NCBI GenBank assembly: GCA_030278955.1
Contig: JAOANR010000008.1
Location: 44,251,301-44,315,300 of the forward strand
Length of the DNA: 64,000 nucleotides
Source: Hygrophila difformis
Taxonomy: Eukaryota > Streptophyta > Magnoliopsida > Lamiales > Acanthaceae
Direction: 5' to 3'
Below, one piece after another: positions 54,999 to 64,000 of the stretch. Positions within the stretch are counted from its first letter, which is position 1. Each line of letters opens with the position of its first letter. The notes under the pieces were generated by a model. That model was not told where the DNA came from. It worked only from the letters and a program-made list of their open reading frames with translations, and did no database searches. The position numbers and the translations under genes are program-made.

Positions 54999-57900
54999 TG
55001 ATAATGGCCAAAAATGACCATTATTTTCAATCCATTTCCGTGTCTTAAACGGGCATTTGATCGCATTCCGGTCTTACATTAAGTAAGAAAGCAGTCGAAT
55101 TGGACTGATTTATGCATAATTGTAAAAATAATAAGCTGGTGTGAAAAAGACATAAATATGTAATTTTATTACATATTTATGTTAGAAAAATCCAAAAACA
55201 TGAGAAAAAGAAAAGGAAACAAAAAGATGGGAAAAAGATAGAAAAAGCCCACAAAAAGAATATTTTTGGCCCATCTGGCCCAATCCAGCAGGCCCAGGAA
55301 GACCTTTGTCGCGGAAGCCCTTGGCGCGATGCAGTGTTCCGCGACAAAGGCATACTCCGCGACCAACTGGCCCCAAATGAAGAGGAAACCAGCCAAGCCC
55401 TTGGCGCGATGACCCTTGTCGCGATAGCATGACTCCGCGACAAAAGCCCATTCCGCGACCAAGATGCACAAATAGAGACACAAGACCCAGTCGAGAAGCC
55501 TTGCCACATGCAGTGTGTTCCGCGACCAACTTGATGTTCCGAGACAAGCTGTGATGTGTGTGATGTCTTAAGACACAATGGGCTAGAATCAAGGCCCATG
55601 GGCTTAGGGTTACACTTCTATAAATATGAGGTGTCTCCCATGAGCTAAGGGTTGGACAGTTGGAAGTTTGAATTTGAGAGTTCTTGAAGGCAAGCTTAGG
55701 AGTTCTTTCTTAGGTAGAGTAGTTTAGGTTTATTTTTATGTATTATTTAATTTTTGCACTTAGTTTAGCTTAGATTAGTGTTTTATTGCTTACAGTGCTT
55801 AGATAGCCATTTTTATACTATGTTTTGGTTTCTAAACTCTTGTTTTAGGGTTTGTAATACCCAAATCATGGGTATTAACAACACCCCTTCAATAATATGG
55901 GAAAACATTCATCATTTGTGTCCCAAATCATGAAATGGGTCTCACACCCCATGGATTTATGCTTTCTTTTTCATTTTGGGGTCATTTGACCCCCATTTTG
56001 TTATTTTTATGTTCACTGTTAGCATATTATGGATAATGTTGTGTGGATGTGTGATCAAACCCTAGATTAGGATTCCTGCTTTATTTTAATATCCTGCTCA
56101 GTCTTGTTATTTTTGTTTAAGCATGTTCTTCTTTATTTTGAATGTTTCTTGCTTATTTTTAGCTTAGAATAGCTTTTTGATCTGAAATAGGGTGAGATCA
56201 CGCTGTTTGCATGCCACTGTTCATTTCTGCTTTTTCTGACTTTTGTCCTGAACCACCTTGGGCGCCAACCGCCTTCTGGCGCGGAACCACGTTCCGCGAC
56301 AGAGTGGCAGTTCCGCGACAAGGGTGTTTCAAGACACTTGTCTCTATAATTTAAAACCCTTTGTCGCGGAATACCTTGTCGCGGAGCCACGTTCCGCGAC
56401 AAAACTGTCCATGCATAGCGACAAAGGAGCCAAACTCTTGCATTTTGTCTTCATGGCTTCTTGTCGCGGAATCACCTTGTCGCGGAGCCACGTTCCGCGA
56501 CAAAATCTCAATTCCGAGACAGAAAAATTATGCCATGTTTCTTAGCCTTTGAACACTTTGTCGCGGAACACCTTGTCGCGGAACCACGTTCCGCGACAAA
56601 ATCTCCATGCATAGCGACAAAGGTTCAAATGCCTTAGAATTTTATTAAAACACTTTGTCGCGATGTCACCCTTGTCGCGGAGCCACGTTCCGCGACAAAA
56701 CCTTGCATAGCGACAAAGAGGCGTTATGCTGCCAAAAATTCTAAAAACTTGTCGGGATGTCCATGTCGCGGATCTCGGTCCGCGACAACATTTATGATAT
56801 AGCGACAAGGTTCCTCTCTCTCTATTTGATCTCAAACAAATTTCATTCTCTCTCTATTTTATGTTGCAACACTCACATCATAGCCCCACGGGTTACGATG
56901 TAACATTCTGGAATTGCAATGTAGGGTGTTATGCTGCCCAAATTTTGATTCTCCATTGGCATCACTTAACTGATTGAACCCTTGACTCATCAATGATTAA
57001 AGATCGAGATTAGCAATAATCAAACTTCAACGATCATCATGATTAAAGGATCTTTGTTCAATTGCCATTAAAATATTCTTATATAAACAAAATCCTTGAT
57101 GGCTTAAACAGATAATCTGGACTGTAATTAATTATGGTGGGAAGGATTATTTAAGACCATTACATGTGGGCCCAACCCACAACCTTGCATGAGAAACCAA
57201 TGACTCTCATACAATGGATCTTCTTTTGCTTTTTATTTATTCTGTCCTTGTGTATTGTGTGGAACCATTAGTAAAGAATACATCAGAATAATGTTGGCGG
57301 GTACTCCCTCATGGATAACTAGCTCGTATTCTGGGTATTAGTTGCTAATCGTTATTTTGCATGGTCTGAATGGCTGTCAGTGGAAGCCTTGGCGGTTCGC
57401 CCATCCGGGGTTACAATAGCTGCTCAACTGACTCCCATCTAGATACAGTTTTATTTTTATTATCTTAATTTCCAAACCTGAATCCCAATCCGTACTGGGA
57501 GTCAGTTGGCAGCAGTCAATGCCAACTGATGATCATTATAGAAGGGAAGCATGTAGGTCTTTATCCGAATTCACAGACAGTAGAGGCCCAACTGGTGTTG
57601 ACGCCACCATTATAGGGTCTGAGCTGTCTAAATTCGCTCCATCCGAGTGATTGGGAAAATTGGACAGTAGATGTTTACAGTCCACCCGATTATTCTGCCA
57701 TTACTTTGGTACCTTGACCATTCCATTCTGTGTTTCACCTTCTGTCTAGACCCGCTTTTATATTTTGGGTCAATTAATTTTACACTTCCATATATCTTTA
57801 TGCATGATAATATTATGTACTGTTGTGGTCTGTAATTATTTTGGGATCCTTCCCTTGGACAATAGAAGTCTAGATCTTAAACAGATATGGCTTTGTAAAT

Positions 57901-59710
57901 TTCCAACAAAAACCTCTTTATAAAATCCGGATCTGAGTAAGGGATAAATTCTTCAGTTATGACTAATTCATATTCTGTCAAGGGTTAAATTTTGGGAATT
58001 AAGAAGCAGATTCAGCGATTAGGTCTCGTCTAGACTGAAAGGGTCTGTGTTTTAACTGAGAGTCTAGTACCTGACAGGGAATGATTTTCAAATCCATTAT
58101 TTTCCAAAATTGCTGGTTGATGGAAATGTAAGATTGAGTGCTACACCGAGATGGGGTCCACTTGGATTCAAATACAGTGTGGTAAATAATCTTAGAGGAA
58201 CATCATCTAGGCCTTGGTTATTTTCCAAGATAGGGTTGAGTTTTCTTTCAACTGCTATCCTCTCCTGCCAAAGCCTACTTTTGAGTCCTGAGTGAGTGCA
58301 TCCGGAACGAACTAATTTATTAGTTCGTTTCATTAGTTTGTATCTCATAATCACCCGGAAGGAAGTGAACACACTAGTGGTTCACTGAGAGCCGGGAATT
58401 CTTGATCCATACTCCTTCATCCTGATGGGGAGCTGTCTTTTACTACCAGGGTCAGATTTTCAAAACCTCCGAGTGATAGGTTTTAATTGCTTTCTTTACC
58501 GCTTTCTTTTAACCGCTTTCATTAGAGGTCACTCGGTTGTATTGAGAGTTGCGTAACTGCTACTAGGATTGACAGTTAAGGGATAGTTTAGGGCTTAATT
58601 TAAATCTTTGGGTGTGACATGGGAGAATGATAGTAGTACTTGGCATTTCAATAAATGATGTGTCGGGTGTTGCTTATCCACCACAGATGAAGTAACACAC
58701 CCAGGCCAGGGCAGTTACAAATCTGTGGTATCTTAGAATTTGCGGTCTTAGGAACATGTAAACTCATATTGCAAGTACCTGTCTATTAAAGGGAACGCCT
58801 TATTGAGAGCATGAGAATTAGCTATCTGAAAGAAATATCCCAAACAAAGATCTGCGTATAAAAATGGAAGTTTAATATTGCTGTATCTCGCTCTTGTCCA
58901 ATTTTCATTCTCTTCTTCCTGTCCTTTCTGTCCACATTGTGACTCAACTTCACGGTTGGCACAATGCTCCTTTTCCCTGCTTTCGTAGATAATGTTTACT
59001 GCATTCTTAGAACAATTCTTATCCGCTTTCTAGAATAGATTTATTTGCTTTATAGATTAATTTAACTGCTTTCCAGATCTAATTTACATTCATGTCAGTA
59101 GTTATTAATCACCTTTCAAACCTATTGAGCAATACGAATGGAAAATCTAGTAAAACGACGTGGGACCTGCTTCTATCGCACATCCTCCAGTGAACGATCC
59201 GGTCTTACTATAAATTACTGCAATTTTTGACACCGTGCGCTTTCGGGCCACAGTTTCTTAAACACGAGCACTAAAAACATGACTACTTATAAATATATCC
59301 CTAATCACAACTCCGCCATCATAAATTGGTTTCATTAATAAAACTTAAACCAGGACCATGATTTTTCGGAAAATACTCATGTAGTGGGAACTTGCCAAAA
59401 GTTTCATGGCAGGAACTCTCATGCCAAGAATTGATGAGAAGCATCATGGCATACTTGCCGGGGATCCTCAGTGTGACAGGCTGATGGTCAACCTATCCCG
59501 ACTATGCCATGAGATTTGTCAACATTTCATGACAGGGAGGACCACAGCGCCATTTGAAATTAAAGCACCACACCTGAGTAATAAAAAGACTAATAATTTG
59601 GATATATCCCTAAACCCTTTCCCGTGAATCATAACTCTCTTCTTGTAATAAATCTAACCTGGTATATTTTTAAGAAAATGCTCGTGGGACGGAAATTGTC
59701 AAAAGTTTCA
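54999..59710 (+). repeat. 3' LTR of element B (4712 bp)
   Basis: Collinear copy of 39700-44411 at +15299 with no length difference and no mismatch seen in the stretches compared. Arrays at 55305-55549 and 56278-56809, U5 block 59192-59246. Followed by GTGAT (59711-59715). Confidence 0.92.
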
Positions 59711-60389
59711 GTGATTTACATACAGTAACCAACAAATTGGACCAAGGTTAGAAAGGTTAATCCAATCTAGTCTCTCCTGAAAGATGAGTGTGTATATCAG
59801 TGAAGTACGAATCTAAGGCCAAAACAAGGGAAACATCAGGAAAAAACGTGGTAAAATAATGTGAATATATTTAGCTGGCACAGCTGCCCCTCTGACTTAT
59901 GGGTTGAAAAACTCTAAAAAGAGCAGAGTCAAGGGTAGGGGAGTTGAAGTTTCATCTGCAATGTCAGGTCATGAGACTCCTCCTAATAATGTGAAACCGA
60001 GCTATTGAAAGTCACGAAAGACCACCCCTTTATAAAAAAAAAAAACAAAAAAACACATCATTATTTTTGGCCAAGGGTTCAGAAGCACGAAGTATACACA
60101 TAAGTTAGACAGGATTGAGCGTGAAACGAAAAATCCGACTAATTGAGGAATAATACAATAACTCAAGAAAGATGAAAATCACTCTGGATAATGTTTCTAT
60201 GAAGTCTGAAAGACTAGTAGTCAGGTACGAAGCATCATTTGATTGAAATAGATTAGGCTTGAAGTAGTTGGAAAGAGAAGGCAATGATTCAAGAGGGTAT
60301 CTTGCAATAATTCTGCAAATTCTGGAGGCCACAATTTAGACTCGTTCTTTGAAACTTTGCAAGTTTCTTACCACTTGGGACAAGCGGTT
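59711..60389 (+). other. Element C 3' noncoding region, right part
   Basis: Starts with the right target duplication of B. About 59840-60030 is strongly conserved with element A (3735-3925). A CACTTG-GGA-CAAG hairpin (60373-60385) precedes the PPT. No ORF on the plus strand. Confidence 0.6.
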
Positions 60390-60405
60390 CTAAATGTGAG
60401 GATGG
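60390..60405 (+). promoter_or_regulatory. Polypurine tract of element C
   Basis: CTAAATGTGAGGATGG, directly before TGATCACTGC of the 3' LTR. Confidence 0.75.
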
Positions 60406-61053
60406 TGATCACTGCATTTATAACTGTCATTCTCGTCCAAATTCATGTCCAAAATATCATGATCTAATTGAATTTCGATAGAGAATGTTAGAAAATGTGA
60501 AGAAGATTATCTATAATTTAGGAAAGAATAAGATCAGAGAAAGAGCATAAGATAGTAGAAAGTTTGTGAAAAATAGGAAGAATCTCGCGCTATGATCATA
60601 CTAGGAACTGATCCACGCGTTGTTAAAATCAGGAAAAAGGAAGGTTAACATCGCGAGGAACAGACTTGAAGAGAAGAACAAAGTCTGGAAAGATCAGCTA
60701 CGCAAGAGTCCAGAAGAAAAGGAACAGTGCGTGGAGCGTAGAGATATAGCTGGATAAAGAGAATCAAAGAAGGCTGAAAAACTCTACGCTATGTCATTTG
60801 AACAAAGTGCAAGAGAAAGTCAGGAACGAAGAGCAAGATTGAGGAACTGAGGAAAGAAAGTCTAAGAGGTCGAGTTAAGAAGCTAATTGTTAAAGCGTGA
60901 AGAGTAAAAGAAGAAGTTTGAAAGAAGAAAAACCCACGCTAAAACAGGAAACAGAACATAACAAGGCACGGAGTGAGGAAATAAGTTCACATTGAAATGC
61001 AGCGAGAACGATAGTTATTTCCAGAAGGACGGGAGGCGGTTACTCCACGGATA

Positions 61054-61064
61054 TCTATAAATAA
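61054..61064 (+). promoter_or_regulatory. TATA box of LTR C
   Basis: TCTATAAATAAGG, about 650 bp into the LTR. Confidence 0.55.
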
Positions 61065-62165
61065 GGACCTAGAGCTTAGCTCTAGGTATCGGATAAGATC
61101 AGATTATCACTTCATATTTCTCCCGATCACTTTACAGCTTGGGTAGGTAGGGTAGATTAGATTTCCGATTCTGTTCTTTGCGAATTTCTTGTATTTGTTC
61201 TTCAGAATTTACTTTTGTATTGGTAGAATAGATTTAATTTCTCTTGAGTAGAGTAGATTAAGATTCTCTTGGAGAGAAGAATTTGCAATCAGAAGTATTT
61301 CACTTCCATTCCAAATGACAATCGAGTCATCTTGTTTTCTTCGTGTTCAATAAATCAATCTTGCATTTTCTGATGAATTTCAGATTTCCAGGTGTATTCA
61401 TTTCTTTTACTATTTACATTTTCTGTTGTATGAAGGTAAATCTTGTTTCAGGTCATATATTTTATTTTGGAATCTTAATCTTTTCAATTGAAACAGCTGA
61501 ATAAGTTATGACCAATGGTTGAATTCAGGATAGAATTTCAAATTAGAATACAGAATCTCCATTTACGTTATTCGTAAATCTTGTGGAAATTGGAAATCCG
61601 GTTTTGAATCTGTTATTCTAACTCATTAATTTGCGAAGAAATGGTATAATGTTTGGCAGAATGTTTGATTCTGAATTTCCTGGGAATTAGCAAATCGCAT
61701 CATTAATTCTTTCATATTATTTTTCCTGATCATAATCGTCCTCAAAATCCATATTTCTTAGAATTTTGGAATTTACATTTTTCCAGCTTGATATTGTTCT
61801 TGGTAAAACTGTTAAAGAAATTAGAATAAGTAGATGTTATTTCAGTTTGATTCTGATTCCATGAACAATTCTGTTTGGTTAAGCAATATATTCCTCGCCA
61901 TGTTCTCGAAAGACCCACGCAGTGTTAAGCATAGCGTGATAATCTTTCAGAACTAAAATTCTAATTCACAAGCTTGACTAAGCTGGTTTCAGGATAAATC
62001 TCGCCATACTCTTCAATAAATGTTGCGGGAGGAATATCTGAAAATCATTCAACTTTATATTTTTACCTTCATGCAATACCTTCTCTCGCTCTGTTCCAGT
62101 ATGGAATAACGCAAGAGACTTTACCTACAAACTTTACAGCCCATAATATGTTTCCCCAGAACTCA

Positions 62166-62189
62166 CGCTTTGTTCAAATGAACAAAGCG
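62166..62189. repeat. Perfect 10-bp palindrome in LTR C
   Basis: CGCTTTGTTC (62166-62175), loop AAAT, GAACAAAGCG (62180-62189); pairing continues outward with one mismatch. Same CGCTTTG/CAAAGCG core as LTR A (4768-4800). Confidence 0.7.
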
Positions 62190-63830
62190 AGAGAGAATTC
62201 TGAGGTAGCATCCAAATTGGTTTCTCTTCAAAAAGAAGCCAAATAACCTCTCGCTATATACGTATATCACCTAGTTTATAAAAGGGGGTTGAACAAACAC
62301 GCCGTATTCTTGAGAATTTCATCGTGTGGAGTTTCATCTTTCTATATTACGTAAATTTGAGGAACATTCTATGAATAATAACTCCCTCCACGCTGTTCAA
62401 ATTTAGCGTGCGGAAAATTAGAATGTTCATAGTTTTAAACCCTAAGATCATTACTGCGAGTTATCTTGGACATCTATTTTGCAGAATTAATTCTCAAATC
62501 CCTTTTAAGGGAATAATTCCCTACATTCTGTCTAGCTCCTACTTTATATTCTTGGGGCGCCCTAGCATTTTACTTAGTTCATTCAGAATCCTCGCCGTTT
62601 CTTATACATATATTACTTATCTATATTCATATTATTTTGGGATGTTTCTCAGATTGAGCAGAGTACACTAGCTTTTCTCGACCATAAATTTGTTGCTCAT
62701 AAATCATCAATATCACCATTTCAATCATAAGCATATCGAGATTGGGATAAGGGTATAAGTTTGCCGAATCATCATTTACTCAGGAATAATGTTGAACAAA
62801 CCTGCTTTATAGTTGGACATTAAGTACCTGTCGTTTAAAAGGGAAAGATGTTTCAAAAATCATCTTTTGTCTTAAGAATTAATGAAAGTTTGTAATGGAT
62901 AACTTCCGGGGGTTATAGATAGTTGTGAGAAACAAAATCACATGCTATGAGTAGGAAGTTATAGAGGAATAAAAATTCATTAATCCTGAGCAAGTCATGA
63001 GTAATTGGGAATATTTACAGTGTGCTCCCCTGCCAAATGCATCTGTATGAATCTGAGTAGTCCAGATGAGTCAAGGATTTTGATTAGCAATTTTATCTTG
63101 TTATACTCACAGGACTATTATTTCATACAAATACTTATTGGAATTATTTTGAGAAGCTTGAGTCTCATAAAACCCCTTGAATGATTGATTTAAATACGAG
63201 TTCTTTTATCTTTTGTAGAGGATATTCAAGACAGGATTATGAGAATCATTTTTAACATAAGGCCAACAATAAGTTCAGAACTAATACTAGATTGTTTGGA
63301 TGTGACCTTAGGTTTTCAATGACTTAATCTGAATCCGAAAGAAATAGATTAAGTGATATTTGCAAAAGCTTATACTATAAGAGGAGTCTGAACGACCATC
63401 TTTTAGTGTTACATATAGCATGACTTCAGAACTTACATTGTCATGACACTGGGTCACAAGTACTCGTCTTGCGAAAGTGACTTAAGACATGAAGAAATTA
63501 GCAAAGTTTGATAACTGAATTATTCCAATCCTGTGAACCCACGCACTATTCAAATAATCATAAAGCGTGAGTATCTCTGCATAAATCTCATTTTCTTTTT
63601 CTTTGTCTTTCTTTCAGCATCAATCATTAATTCGTAACCATTTTATCCATACAATGATTTCTTTTACTTTACATATGCAATTCTTTACAGCTTTCATTTA
63701 GATGTTTCTTTGTATTAATTTTCAGCACTAAGATTTAGATGAAATTCATCATTCATTGAATAAACCGGAGTACTAATGTTTTAATAATCACTGCACTATT
63801 AAATGATTCCATCGCATAACCCTCTTGAGA

Positions 63831-63885
63831 ACGATCCCGATAAATTAAATAAATACTGCAAGCTTGATACCGTGCGCTTTCGGTA
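63831..63885 (+). promoter_or_regulatory. Conserved U5 block (LTR C)
   Basis: GAACGATCCCG ... GATACCGTGCGCTTTCGG, matching LTR A almost base for base. Confidence 0.65.
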
Positions 63886-64000
63886 TGCATAAATGCTCTT
63901 GAGAACACCATCATCTCCTCTTTATTATTCCATTGTATTATATGGAGTGATGAGGGAAATAATCGAGTGTCATTGTAGTAAATGCTGCAAAAGCTTCACA

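Larger units (their letters stand above)
39700..59710 (+). mobile_element. Element B: 20-kb Athila-type retrotransposon carrying an F-box gene
   Basis: 5' LTR 39700-44411, tRNA-Asp-type primer site 44412-44429, gag 44573-46996, pol 46996-50532, hairpin-PPT module 50631-50664, palindrome array 51017-51331, F-box gene 51493-53309, noncoding region, PPT 54985-54998, 3' LTR 54999-59710. Target duplication GTGAT at 39695-39699 and 59711-59715. Both LTRs are 4712 bp and collinear at a constant offset of 15299 bp; I found no difference in the parts compared, so insertion is very recent. Apart from one frameshift in protease the coding capacity is intact. The F-box gene occupies the post-pol position. 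Confidence 0.93.
7597..63998 (+). mobile_element. Element C: decayed host retrotransposon carrying three F-box pseudogenes and a long ORF (interrupted)
   Basis: Reading through the insertions, C consists of three F-box pseudogenes (7597-15358), two hairpin-PPT modules (15594-15730), the long ORF (15772-39244 with gaps), a 3' noncoding region (39245-39699 and 59711-60389), a PPT and a 3' LTR (60406-63998). Its 5' LTR is outside the window. D, E and B are flanked by clear 5-bp duplications of C sequence, and S by an imperfect one. The visible part has no gag, protease, RT or integrase. The LTR termini and PPT resemble those of Athila-type element B, so C is probably a non-autonomous relative mobilised in trans; that dependency is inferred. 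Confidence 0.65.
60406..63998 (+). repeat. 3' LTR of element C (about 3593 bp)
   Basis: Starts TGATCACTGC after the PPT and ends CAAAAGCTTCA at 63998, two bases before the window edge. Related to LTR A in the TATA region, the GTACCTGTCGTTTAAAAGGG block (62823) and the U5 block (63831-63885), but diverged elsewhere by substitutions and indels. No credible ORF. Confidence 0.7.

Noticed and set aside
1..64000. Host protein-coding genes, tRNA or rRNA genes
   Set aside because: Every sizeable ORF maps to one of the six retroelements or their F-box cargo. No cloverleaf-like tRNA or rRNA sequence was recognised; primer sites are short tRNA-complementary stretches only.

Overview
The window is plant nuclear DNA, probably from a eudicot, made up entirely of nested LTR retrotransposons. 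I see no ordinary host gene. Evidence for a plant: Athila-type and Tekay/Del-like chromovirus Gag-Pol, a tRNA-Asp-type primer site (TGGCGCCGTCGCCGGGGA), initiator-Met primer sites (TGGTATCAGAGC), an F-box protein of the At2g35280-like type, and a long ORF with the fold usually labelled 'putative plant transposon protein domain'.

Layout. The oldest visible layer is element C (7597-63998 between insertions; its 5' end lies left of the window). C carries three tandem F-box pseudogenes (#1 7597-8099, #2 9035-9785, #3 10000-10247 plus 14877-15358) and a decayed long ORF (15772-16729, 24139-27424, 38610-39244). It ends with a polypurine tract (PPT, 60390-60405) and a 3' LTR (60406-63998). Five insertions break it. 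Element A, a relative of C, sits in F-box #1; only its 3' part is visible (ORF 3-3107, PPT, 3' LTR 4273-7596). An antisense solo LTR, S, sits in F-box #3 (10248-14876). Element D is a gag-only Tekay/Del-like element (16730-24138, target-site duplication ATCAA). Element E is a near-complete Tekay/Del-like element with a broken gag-pol (27425-38609, TSD TATCA). Element B is a 20-kb Athila-type element (39700-59710, TSD GTGAT) whose two 4712-bp LTRs look identical where I compared them.

Most interesting system. Element B carries, after pol and where Athila elements often have an env-like ORF, an apparently intact two-exon F-box gene (51493-51560 joined to 52646-53309, about 243 aa) with its own TATA box, pyrimidine-rich leader and in-frame intron. 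Related F-box genes occur three times in C, so F-box cargo looks like a long-standing component of this retrotransposon group. The same group shows (i) arrays of CpG-containing palindromes with a ~95-97 bp period on both sides of the LTR TATA box and again just upstream of the F-box TATA box, with a core motif that differs by lineage; (ii) hairpin-plus-PPT modules repeated inside the elements at gene boundaries; (iii) a ~55-bp U5 block ending ACCGTGCGCTTTCGG shared by otherwise divergent LTRs. A and C show no gag-pol in the visible parts and may be mobilised by B-like enzymes; D may likewise depend on E-like enzymes.

Limits. Family and clade names come from motifs read by eye. LTR divergence counts are partial by-eye comparisons. 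Splice sites and promoters are predictions from sequence.
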